DNA of 64,000 bases from Phytophthora sp. 'mugwort'. Lineage: Eukaryota; Oomycota; Peronosporomycetes; Peronosporales; Peronosporaceae. The DNA is taken from NCBI GenBank assembly GCA_033558025.1, contig JAUCEF010000017.1:1-64000 (forward strand), read 5' to 3'. The translations under genes were made by a program, and so were the position numbers. The notes under the pieces are model-generated. The model did not search any database, had not been told where the DNA came from, and saw only the letters and a program-made list of their open reading frames with translations. This document shows positions 55,182 through 64,000 of this stretch, one piece after another; within the stretch, counting starts at the first letter, position 1; each line of letters begins with the position of its first letter.

Positions 55182-56723
55182 ATGGAGCTCGACCTGAACT
55201 CGCGAAACGCCAAGTGGAACCGAGACCAGAACAAACGGCGCGAGCAAGCCAAACGCAAGATCGAGACGGAGGCACGCAAGCGCGTGGCTGCCGCCAAGGC
55301 GCGCATGGAGCTGGAGAAGCTGCAGAAGCAGAAACGAGTGGAGCGCATCGCAGAGTTGCAGCGGCAGGAGCAGCAGGATCTGGAGGAACAACGGCTCACG
55401 GGCGGCATCAAGTACCTGCAGCAGCTGCGGCCCGTCCCCGCCACGGGGGACGGCGACAAGATCAATTTGCCGGTGTCGGCGCTGGAGGAACTCAACCCGC
55501 AAAACGCGCTGGAGCTTGGCGTGTTCACGTTCGAGCTGTCGTTCGACGAAGAGCAGCCAAGTGGAGAATCCTTTATTACAAAGAGACAGACGCATGCAGG
55601 CGTGCTCGAATTCGTGGCGGAGGAGGGAACGGTTGGACTCCCTCCCAAGGTCGCTGCGTCGCTGTTTAGACAGACCAAGCAGGTGCCGGGCAGCATCCAG
55701 GTACGTTTTGTGCGGCTGGAGAAAGGCAAGTTCGCGAGTCTACAGCCGAGAGGAAACGGCTTCGGCGATCGCCAAATCGACTTTAAGCATATGCTCGAGC
55801 GCTCGCTTAAGGCGCACACGACGTTGACGGAGGGCGACGTGCTGTTTGTTCAGCATGGAACAGAGACGTTCGAAGTGCTAGTCGCGGAATTAAAACCCGA
55901 AAGAGCCGTTAATATCCTCAATACGGACCTCGAGGTGGATATTATCCCGTGCGAGGAGGTGGCCAAGAAGAAGGAGGCAGGGAAACGACTGAAAGAAGAG
56001 GCGGCGCGCGTTGCAATGCAGGCGCAGGAAAAAGAGCAGTGGAAAGCCAACAAAATGGCAAATTTGGCGCCTGAACCTCCTGCAAATGAGCGTCTACAGG
56101 TAAAAATCATATTGCGGATGCCTGAGGGGCAATCGACGCGTCGGTTCCTCCACTCGTCGTCACTTCGAAGCGTATTCGATTTTGTCGAGGCGCTTACAGG
56201 GGAGGAAGCGCACTGCTTCCAGTTGGCGGCAACATACCCACGTCGACTCTTTTGCGTAGACTATGCGGACAAGTCACTGCAAGAACTAGGCCTAAACGGC
56301 CTCCAAGAAGCGCTTTTTGTTGAAAAGCTCGCAGCAGATGAGAAGATGCTAGAATCTTCTGTAACGGAGGAGGTAAACGGAGACGAGGCCTCAGTAGTTC
56401 AACCACGAGTTCAACTACCAGGCGCGTGGGAAGAAGCTCGACAAGCACTGGAAAAGTGGCTTGACGAGAGTATGCGGTCTTCCTCTATTCCTGCAATTCA
56501 CGCCATGGAACCTGTCATGCCCGTGGCGAAGTCTGCTGACCGAGAGACCAAGTGGCACGCACAGTTGAGCGAGCTGGAGGAAATGGGTTTTATGAATCGG
56601 TCGCTGAACATCGACGTGCTAGAACGATATCAAGGTCGGTTGTTGCGTGTGGTTAACTTCCTGTCCGAAATGGGTTCATGCGTTGAAGGAGCTGACAACA
56701 GCGTCACTGTGATGGACGACTGA
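55182..56723 (+). CDS. UFD1/UBX/UBA-domain protein, CDC48/p97 cofactor-like
   Basis: The protein likely recruits ubiquitinated clients to the CDC48/p97 ATPase. From the ATG at 55,182 it has 513 residues. In order: a charged coiled-coil helix (~5-75, KRKIETEARKRVAAAKARME), a UFD1-like double-psi barrel (~90-270; GVLEFVAEEGTVGLPPKVAA, LTEGDVLFVQHGTETFEVLV), a UBX domain (~305-390; LQVKIILRMPEGQSTRRFLH, YPRRLFCVDYADKSLQELGL, where YPR stands for the p97-binding FPR loop) and a C-terminal UBA-like segment (~455-500; LSELEEMGFMNRSLNIDVLE). The frame is open upstream to 54,867, with ATGs at 54,867, 54,990 and 55,008, but these lie within or on the start of the divergent gene and upstream of the CCAAT/initiator site. 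I therefore prefer 55,182. A longer 576-residue form from 55,008 cannot be excluded. Confidence 0.87.
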   Translation: MELDLNSRNAKWNRDQNKRREQAKRKIETEARKRVAAAKARMELEKLQKQKRVERIAELQRQEQQDLEEQRLTGGIKYLQQLRPVPATGDGDKINLPVSALEELNPQNALELGVFTFELSFDEEQPSGESFITKRQTHAGVLEFVAEEGTVGLPPKVAASLFRQTKQVPGSIQVRFVRLEKGKFASLQPRGNGFGDRQIDFKHMLERSLKAHTTLTEGDVLFVQHGTETFEVLVAELKPERAVNILNTDLEVDIIPCEEVAKKKEAGKRLKEEAARVAMQAQEKEQWKANKMANLAPEPPANERLQVKIILRMPEGQSTRRFLHSSSLRSVFDFVEALTGEEAHCFQLAATYPRRLFCVDYADKSLQELGLNGLQEALFVEKLAADEKMLESSVTEEVNGDEASVVQPRVQLPGAWEEARQALEKWLDESMRSSSIPAIHAMEPVMPVAKSADRETKWHAQLSELEEMGFMNRSLNIDVLERYQGRLLRVVNFLSEMGSCVEGADNSVTVMDD

Positions 56724-56857
56724 GGACTGGCACAGTAGCAAATATTACGAGGTAGTAGGTAGTATCTAGGACTTCTCCAATCCTATGTAGTGATGAGCAA
56801 ATGCCAAATTGATATCGTTCGGTACTTTTATGCGAAGCGTTTTTTATCACCGCGTTA

Positions 56858-57745
56858 TCATCCAAGGAAGCCAACGCGCTCCACTCGGTGTCCAGCCTTA
56901 GCGTCTCTATCTCTCTGCTCGTGCAGAGCTCCTTGTAGCAGTTTAAATAGCTCTCTCGACCGTGCGCACGCCTCGTCGATCATCTGCTGTATCTCCTCCA
57001 TCTCGATGGCGCCGGTGCCGCTCTTCTGGACACCGCAGACGATTCCCTCGGGGTTAACGGCCACGCTCATCTGCGCTGTCGTGCAAAGCTCCTCTTCCTG
57101 CAGCGGGTCCGTGATGAAGTAGTCGCCGATTTTGCTGAGCGTTACACAGATGGGCCACTGTTGAGCCATCATGAGCTTGCCGGCCGCCGGGTCCGTGTCT
57201 ACCTCGATGGTCTTGTCTTCGCCCTCGACGCCCACGAGCCGAACAGACGGAAAGACCGTGTCGTTGAGCGCCGCATAGATGGCCATAGAGATGATGTCTG
57301 GCAGGTTACCGCTGGACTCGAACACCATCACATCTATGCTGATAGACCAAACGCTTTGGCCCGGGATGATGCAGTACTTCTCGAGCTCGGCGCTGGGGCA
57401 CGAGCACAGCAGACGCGTCATGAGCTGGGATAGTTCCACATTCAGCTCATCCACAGCACGGCCATATAGCTTCGCCGAGACGGACGGGCAACAAGATACG
57501 GCGACCTGGACTATGCCCGCGTTGGGGGCCTCGGGCAGCGGAGACGCCACCTCCAGCTTGATGGATGCCAGCACGTCCGTGCCCGAGGACTCCAGCGACG
57601 CGCGCGCCGAGCCGTTAGACTGAGTGAGTAGCGACGTCTCTAGCGATAAGCTGCGGTATGAGAGGCGGTCGCGCCCGTCCGCGCGAACATCGGCAGCGAC
57701 ACCCTCGACGATATACTTCTTCTCGGACGAGCTCACCTTCAGCAT
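56858..57745 (-). CDS. RRP42: Exosome complex component RRP42 (EXOSC7-like)
   Basis: One of the six RNase PH-like subunits that form the ring of the RNA exosome, which processes and degrades RNA 3'-to-5' in nucleus and cytoplasm. The frame gives 295 residues, the usual length for the family. The N-terminus has EKKYIVEGVAADVRADGRDR and RSLSLETSLLTQSNGSARAS, then TDVLASIKLEVASPLPEAPN. The middle has IPGQSVWSISIDVMVFESSG and GNLPDIISMAIYAALNDTVF. The end has TAQMSVAVNPEGIVCGVQKS. The eukaryotic ring subunits are not catalytic. It converges with the UFD1-like gene, the stops 134 bp apart. Upstream of its ATG lie CCATTTGATC (~24 bp) and CCAATCACC (~70 bp), consistent with an oomycete promoter. Confidence 0.93.
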   Translation of the reverse strand: MLKVSSSEKKYIVEGVAADVRADGRDRLSYRSLSLETSLLTQSNGSARASLESSGTDVLASIKLEVASPLPEAPNAGIVQVAVSCCPSVSAKLYGRAVDELNVELSQLMTRLLCSCPSAELEKYCIIPGQSVWSISIDVMVFESSGNLPDIISMAIYAALNDTVFPSVRLVGVEGEDKTIEVDTDPAAGKLMMAQQWPICVTLSKIGDYFITDPLQEEELCTTAQMSVAVNPEGIVCGVQKSGTGAIEMEEIQQMIDEACARSRELFKLLQGALHEQRDRDAKAGHRVERVGFLG

Positions 57746-58189
57746 AGTAGTTGGCTCCGATCAAATGGATGGAGTCTGAGTACAGTATATTATTCTGAGC
57801 GGTGATTGGGCGATATACGTATATTGTACGATAGTATCATCACTTATCCGACCGTACTTAAGTGCGATCATTACAAAACCAAGGTAAAGCATGCAAATCA
57901 TCCGACCGCATATCAAGTATAGTCAGAGCAAGTATAATGCGATATTCAAGCACGCCGATTGGTTGGAACCTGGAGACGGAGGTCACCACGCGAGCGAAGC
58001 GAGCATGACTGCGGTTTGTAGACCGTGGGCGCAAACCCAGGACCAACCACTGTTCAGCCGTCCAGCGAAGGCGCAGCTGTAGCGGGATTAGGGTTATGTC
58101 AACAGCGATCCCTGCGAGCCGCCAGGATTATGAGGACTGCGCGGAGCGCGGAGCTAGATGACATTATATAGTGACATCCCTCTTTCGCC
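57746..58189. other. Upstream region of RRP42 and spacer
   Basis: Holds the RRP42 promoter (CCAAT box near 57,805 and CCATTTG near 57,766, read on the minus strand) and then sequence with no recognisable gene. Confidence 0.5.
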
Positions 58190-59116
58190 TTTTTATGCGT
58201 GTTTGGAGGGTCGGATATTTTATGGTAAGGTAAATGGTCAGTTTCGTAGCCTCTACCAGTTTCGTAGTCACTCCGTTTTCAACCAATGCTGCTGGTGTAC
58301 CCACCCGTTTGTCAATTTGATTCCTCAAAATAAACCCAGTCGGCTTTTAAGTAAAAACCTCCAGCATTTGATAACTGGACCAGTTCATTTCGCGCCTTTT
58401 TCCAAGCCACAGACCGCTGCTACTTCTCTTGGTGGGTGTTCCTCGCACATTTCCTTGCCAATGTGGACGCAGTGGAGAAGCTTGGAATTATTCTCGTTTG
58501 CCTGCCGCCTAACGGAACCCATCTCCTGCAGCCTTTGGACGTGCCGTATGCGCTTCCATTAAGACCAGTCTCAAGTTCCTACTTGACAAGTTGCTGCCTA
58601 GTACTGGAGAGGGAAGCGTCAAAAGCAGACATCATTGGGTGTAGCGGCATTGGCCTGGAACTATACGTGTTTGGGCAGCAACATTGCTGCTGGCTTCAGC
58701 AGCTGCGGTATATTTCCGCTCTCACGTGTGAATATGCATTCGAAGCTGGCAAACGCTGAGCGCAATGGACTGCCCACATCGCTGAGACGAGCAGCCTGGC
58801 TTAAAGTCTCCGACGGTGTACGGCAAGACTCTCTCGTCCTTCCTGCTTAAGCTCTTAAAAAGACCAAGAGAAAGCGCAAGAACATAGGGGGGATCCTGAC
58901 CCGCAAGCTTCTCGAAGAGGATATGTCGAGCAAGCGTACCAAGCAAAGGAAAGAATCTTCTTCGCAGAAGCAGATAGAAGTTCAAGCGCAGGAATCGATT
59001 ATAACACTGCTACCAGAGGAGGTATTGCCAGCAATAGAGGCACATCAAGTGATGGGGGCGTGGTTCAGGAGGCGTGGATTTAGTCTTTCGCTATTGATAA
59101 ACCAATTAAAACGGTG
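58190..59116 (+). pseudogene. DDE_1 (pogo/Tigger-like) transposase remnant
   Basis: Plus-strand frames carry NVDAVEKLGIILVCLPPNGT directly followed by HLLQPLDVPYALPL, the hallmark LPPN-TH-LQPLDV segment of DDE_1 transposases. In other frames come LAWNYTCLGSNIAAGFSSCG, FPLSRVNMHSKL and a basic C-terminal end (KKTKRKRKNIGGILTRKLLE; MGAWFRRRGF). The N-terminal DNA-binding half is absent, and stops and frame changes are frequent. It is a decayed insertion next to RRP42. Confidence 0.8.
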
Positions 59117-61431
59117 AGCTTCTGTCAATATAATCTGAGAGAGGTTTTTTATTTCCCTATCCCTAAAGCAACGCGGGTCATTCAGACAAGCAGCGGACTA
59201 TAGTGAAATACAGTCTAAAATGGCTACTAAACCGGCAAGAGCTTCCATTCGGTGCGCCGTAGTGTTGACCGTGCAGACGTCTCCAACCTGCAGCGCACGA
59301 CGCATAAAAATCTCAAAACTCGGCCTGTATTTCCGCTTTCCAATGCCGCAAGTGGCTCCTCAATCTTACCATTCCTCTTGACGTTATCACCATTTTTGTG
59401 CAGACCATGCTCTGGGCTACTAAACCGATCATTTACCATACCATGACGGTTCCGACTGCCGACAGTACTGACCTTGTAACCTGTCACCTTTTTAGGGGGG
59501 AATACACTCTTCAGGGCACACTTTCCCCGACTCCTGATGCAGCATCACCGAGCATAATGTGCAGCATCAGTATCCCTGCTCCTACGGGGGCGTTGGCGAC
59601 GTGCTACGGCGGAAGGTGTAGCTGCGTGGCCGCTTCAAATCGTATAGCGGAGCAAGCGTTGTCCAGAGGTGGTGCATGTACAGGAGAATCGCTGCGCGAA
59701 TTGTTTCGGTACGTTATGTGTGTATGTCATGATTTCTTCTTTCTGACGGTGTGTTATCGTGGAAAATGTAGCTACGAGACCGTGTACCGTGTTCAAGCGT
59801 GGGCTAGAAATTGTACAGATGCCGGAGAACCGTTGCATGGATTTTTCCGGTACGTTAAGTGTGTTCCAGTATGTTATAATTTATCTTTCGACGGGGTCTA
59901 CGACGGTGCTATATGGTGGGACACGTATCAGGACAATATGCGAACATGGACACGTTCAAACAGTATATATAATAATTGCAAGTGGATATAGCTTTGCTAA
60001 TTGTTGTTTATGTCTAACCTCTGCCAGAGTTATCGGAAATCTGAAGTACTGCATGGCGTCCTTGAACCTGCCACAACGCAACACGCAGATTTTCCAGCTA
60101 GGAAGACAAGAACAGCCACGTCGCAATTGGAGCTGTCCTTCTGCTCGAAAGTGATGTACGTCTTGAACCGATATACTCTTGTGGGTAGTAGAGGCTCTGC
60201 GCGGTTTATAAGAAACTGGTGCATTGCACGAGCTGATCCCTACATTGGAGAGGGTCGAACACTGTGATACCTGTAGCTTCAGGGTCGATAATATCTCCAC
60301 ACCAGTGATTGCGGTCGACGCTAATAACTAGCAACGTCGCAGGAGGATCTGTCGATTTCTTGGTGTACTGTATAACATCTTGTGACTGGAGGAGCGAAAT
60401 GTCAGGGGATGGAAGACAAATTGTGTTGGCGGGAACTGTCACTGCACGCCGACTTATCCGATACGGATATCTTAGGGCGGTTGGCTTTGGAGACCTTCAG
60501 CTGACGCAATCAAGAAGCATACTGAACGTGAGGTGCACCCGCTTCGACACCTTCGACAAGTAGCTGTAGCGAAGGTCTGCGAAGTTTCTCCGGAATGGCT
60601 TTGCTTGTTTTTGTCAGGCTCCTGTGATTTTGACTGAAAAATCCGTTGCATTGGCCGAAGAAGCCGGACAATCGGCTTCATCCGGTTGCGGCGGTGGTTC
60701 ATCAGAAGCGTCACTGTAGCCCCCCGTTTCTCTTGAATCACCTCTAGTACATCCTCCGATGCCAGTCCTGCATCACCAGCTAGATTCAATTGCACGTTTT
60801 GTTCACCAGGGACGTCAGCTGCGACTCTTTGAAGCTCATGGATCACGACCGGTACATCCTCTGGTGCCAGTCCTTCATCACCATGTTCATGCTCATCCGT
60901 GGCATCACCTGCGGATCCTGGCTCCGCTTATTCCCCATCTTGTACGGCCACTGACACCGGTTTACCGCGTAACGCTTCAATACCGCGCTACCCATGTGTG
61001 CTATGTTGCTCGTGTTTTAAAGCGAATTCTGGTTTTTTTTGCAGTATACCAGCAGCGAAGCATGTGCGACGACTTCTCCATCACGCGTACAGTTGTCATA
61101 AAACTCCAGCACGCGTAGCTAAAATTCGGCGCTAGTTTGTGCGTTCGTCCTTCGCGTCTTGCTCGGATACGGTCTTCTATACCAGGAGGTGACCGCATGT
61201 GACTAAGCTTGGAATCAGAGTATGCCTTACGCCATCCCAGCAGCGTCCTCTTTGAACGTCCAGCTCACGCACAGCGTCCTTTACTTTCCAGATGGGGTTT
61301 TCCTTCCAGGTTTTCAGCTTTTTATCATTTCGGCGACCGACGCCTACGAGCAAGGCATCTTGTCCATGGTGCGAACGAATAGAACACATGCCTTGTTAGT
61401 TAGTTAGTTACTAGTAAAAGAGCGAATAATT
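59117..61431. other. 2.3 kb without a recognised gene; degenerate tandem repeat
   Basis: A plus frame of 197 residues (59,398-59,991) is Cys/Tyr-rich with an internal repeat (LRELFRYVMCVCHDFFFLTV against LHGFFRYVKCVPVCYNLSFD). At the DNA level a ~155-bp unit near 59,590-59,745 recurs at 59,746-59,900 in diverged form. A minus frame at 60,472-60,846 has a repeated Gly/Leu/Asp/Val pattern (AGDAGLASEDVLEVIQEKRG) and looks like a transposase-associated fragment. No firm assignment is possible. Confidence 0.4.
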
Positions 61432-61659
61432 TTGCTGGGACCATCAGCCGACCCGCTGGAACACACTGCAGGTGGGTGGATACGGGCAACATCTGGATTT
61501 ATTTGTTCTCTGAAGGAGAGTTCTTTCTCGGGAGAGATGGCTCCACATGAAAAAGTCAGTCTCGCCAGATATACTAAGTCATTCGCGGAGAAAGTAGCTC
61601 ATTTAGCGGTTTACGTCGTTTTTTTTTCAAGCTCACATACAAGTCCAGGTCGAACCGTT

Positions 61660-62858
61660 CCGATGCCGCGTCAAGCAGTGGAAACGATGCACACTCCTGA
61701 GCCAGCACAGAGGTCCCGTCATGGGGTCCGTGTCACTCGCACGCCTGAACAAGCCCGTCAACTTGTCGAAGCCGTTCTTGCACGGTCGCATGAGAGCCAG
61801 ATCGGCCGGGAGCAAGAGCTGAGTCGCTACCAAACGACCAGACCCCATGACGTCGACAACGAGTCCACGGACGCCCCGTTCTTCGACGAGTTCCGGAACA
61901 TCGGCGGCTCCAACGCAATCAAAGCGATGACGAATTTCTCGTTGCGAGAACCCCACGAACTCTGGCTATCTATCCGGGACTAAGTCGTTGTCAGCTACAA
62001 TGTTGGAAGAGGTCAATGGTCCGAGATCAGCGGGAAGGATGCCTTCTTCATGATACTTGTCACGCTGCAGGCTGGTGGCACGTGGGAGGGCCTAAGCAAG
62101 GTTCTCAGCGTTCCCACGGCTACCTTTACAGACGCCGTTACCAGGTTCATATACCTTGTGTCACCCAAGTTGTACGCAGAACAAGTCGACTCTCAAAGTG
62201 ATCGAACCAAAATGCGCACTGCAATGACATCGGATACGCATTCAACAACTTACCCTGCGCAGTATACGCCGTCAATGCGACATTCCAACAAAATTGGCGT
62301 CCAGGAGGCTTTGTTCAGAAAAAACGAAAAGTTCTACAGCGGCAAGCATCATTTCTACGGCCTCAAGGCTCCGTCACCATGCATGGGCATGCTATCAACT
62401 GCTCTGAGCATGCAAAAGGAGACACAGATGACGTCACGATGTTCAAGGCCAACAAGTCGTTCCACCTGGGGAGGATGCTAAAGCTGCCAGGTGATGAAGG
62501 TCTGCAAAATGAAGGCCCTCTGTCGGACAAGTTCCCGGATCAGTGGGCCATCTTGGGGGATAAAGGATATCAGGGGACGGCAAACTATCTTCGCTGCATC
62601 CACCCCCAAAAAGGTAAGAATCTCAGTCGAGCCGAGCAAGTGAACAACGACAAGATATCCAGTGATCGTGTTCTAGTGGAAAACTACTTTGGACGCCTTA
62701 ACACGCTGCGGCGTGTAACGGCAGACAAGTACCGATGGAGCGAGGATCTGAACGACGTGGCATTCCGACTTGGCGTCGCGCTGACCAACTACAACATTTC
62801 CATCAATCCCGTGCGTGACAAAACGGGGAATGGTATCGCCAATTCCAGCATAGGTTGA
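61660..62858 (+). pseudogene. Second Harbinger-type (DDE_4) transposase, inactive
   Basis: The plus strand encodes FDEFRNIGGSNAIKAMTNFS, a TAA at 61,981, then FFMILVTLQAGGTWEGLSKV (recognition-helix region). YAVNATFQQNWRPGG comes in a second frame, EALFRKNEKFYSGKHHFYGL back in the first, then GSVTMHGHAINCSEHAKGDT, WAILGDKGYQGTANYLRCIH and DRVLVENYFGRLNTLRRVTA in the second. The first catalytic position is Asn where YAVD is usual. Asp (GDKGYQG) and Glu (VENYFGR) are kept. It differs from the PIF copy at 48-49 kb in the DKGYQG motif and represents the ISL2EU/IS5-like oomycete branch. The C-terminal 160 residues (62,379-62,858) are open. Confidence 0.85.
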
Positions 62859-62869
62859 TCAAACTTAGG

Positions 62870-63825
62870 TTAGCGCTCTAGGAAAAGAGGCGTTGTAGCA
62901 GGCGAAGTACCATGCGAAGAAGAAACGGCGTTTAGAGACCTCCTGTGACGGTTTAGGCGGCGAAGATGATGCCAGCGAGTACTCGCCGACTCAATACTCG
63001 GAGGAAATTTAAGCGTTGACGATTCGATTCTCGTCAAGAGAGGATCGATGTAGTACATTCATGCTGTTGCATTAGATGGCTTGAGATTCTTGGCCACTAG
63101 TACAAATCGCGAGTATTTCCCGATTTAGCCAAGTCTTCTATAAAATATAATGTCTCTCATGTGATACAACGCGGTTTACCAGAACTTGTTGTAGATAGAT
63201 AAAGATGTGATGTTCGGTTAGATACCAAGTGACCTAATGAATGGTCGATCAGGGGTAATGTGAGTCGAACGATGATTGGATACTAATCTATTCAGTATAC
63301 CTCGGCCAGGATTCAGTTTTATTGGACCAGGTTTCAGTTTTATTCCCAAGTGCACAGAGACATTCCCGCATTCTACCAGCATAAAGGCACATTGCATTGC
63401 GCTTCAGTACCTCTTGGAAAAGCTGGATTACGGCGGCAGTGAGTACACCCACAACACGGCTATTTTTTTTTGATTGTTTATTATTTGATTGTCTTCTCAG
63501 GGTCTCGAATGTTGCCGCCTGTCTGAAAGAGGAGATTGCCTAATTCCAACGCCTATTTCTGAGTTGCAGAGTCAAACCGTGATAGCGTAGGAATCGACGA
63601 CTTCTTGTTAGAGTGCCACCATGACACCTTCTGATCTTCACTCGTTGTGTTAACACATCCGCAAATGATTTGTTGGTAGCCGGCAAAATCCAGTAGCCGC
63701 GATCGAAAATCCACTGTGCACTCAGCAGAGGATCACTGTTGGCATGCTGAGCGCCATCACGGCAAAAAGTGTGAGACGTCAGATTCGGTGTAGGCTTTGC
63801 TGCAGCTTGGACCACTGAAGCGGAC
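62870..63825. other. No recognisable gene
   Basis: A minus frame at 63,540-63,815 (GYWILPATNKSFADVLTQRV) has no family I can name. A short direct repeat (TTCAGTTTTATT) occurs twice at ~63,315 and ~63,334. The rest is AT-rich with no signal. Confidence 0.4.
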
Positions 63826-63999
63826 TTAGCAATTCGATATATAAGCGTGCATCTTCATACAGTCGTCAGGCTGTTTGTGCTTCTTCTTGGGGGAGGTCAC
63901 TTTCTGTTTCAAGCTGCTCCGAGCCAAAGTCTCCGAGAGAGGGATGCCGCTTGGAGTCGTCACTTTTTCTCTGCTTTCAGCTTCGAGGTGGGGGTGGTC
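63826..63999 (-). CDS. 3' end of an unidentified minus-strand frame, cut by the window
   Basis: The minus strand is open from the window edge for 57 codons to a TAA at 63,828-63,826. The residues are Ser/Lys/Thr-rich with a basic cluster (KVTSPKKKHKQPDDCMK) that could be a nuclear localisation signal. Most of the product lies beyond the window. It could be a host gene or a transposon protein. Confidence 0.35.
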   Translation of the reverse strand, partial: DHPHLEAESREKVTTPSGIPLSETLARSSLKQKVTSPKKKHKQPDDCMKMHAYISNC

Positions 64000-64000
64000 G

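Overview
The window looks like a chromosome end of an oomycete, probably a Phytophthora-like species. It opens with about 0.8 kb of CCCTAAA repeats (the C-strand of TTTAGGG). It carries the mobile-element mix typical of those genomes (Copia, Gypsy with two RNase H domains, PIF/Harbinger, MULE and pogo-like remnants). Its few host genes are intronless, tightly packed and separated by very short intergenic spaces. The species call is an inference from these traits.

Region 1 (1-4,594) is the telomere and a telomere-attached retroelement cluster. A Penelope-like reverse transcriptase without a visible GIY-YIG endonuclease (1,239-4,043, two frameshifts) runs from the telomere towards the chromosome interior. 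It ends in CCCTAAA repeats whose first TAA is its stop codon. Three copies of a ~180-bp non-coding unit, each followed by CCCTAAA repeats, flank it. Each unit starts with a motif that folds like a hammerhead ribozyme. This is the most interesting system in the window.

Region 2 (4,595-24,336) is a transposon graveyard. It holds a MULE fragment with a spliceosomal-type intron, a pogo-like DDE remnant and ~2.2 kb with nothing recognisable. Next come a decayed minus-strand Gypsy element with both LTRs (8,139-15,566), a plus-strand Gypsy remnant, and a Copia element with matching 342-bp LTRs, a 5-bp target duplication and a half-tRNA primer site (19,587-24,336).

Region 3 (24,337-34,586) has one host gene, a 1,163-residue lysine- and RS-rich protein, followed by ~6.6 kb of unrecognised sequence with a small inverted repeat.

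Region 4 (34,587-46,301) is an 11.7-kb Gypsy element of the Chronos-like oomycete type. It has a degenerate native RNase H plus an added archaeal-type RNase H, a chromodomain integrase and a long antisense coding region between integrase and 3' LTR. Its coding is broken although its LTRs are nearly identical.

Region 5 (46,302-50,550) is a broken PIF/Harbinger transposon (Myb-like gene plus transposase) with terminal inverted repeats, then an inverted copy of the pogo-like remnant seen near 5.2 kb.

Region 6 (50,600-57,745) is a compact host-gene block: an MFS transporter, a multi-pass membrane protein, a UFD1/UBX/UBA protein and the exosome subunit RRP42. The middle two are divergent around one CCAAT-type box.

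Region 7 (57,746-64,000) returns to mobile-element remnants (a DDE_1 transposase, a second Harbinger-type transposase) and ends in the 3' end of an unidentified minus-strand reading frame.
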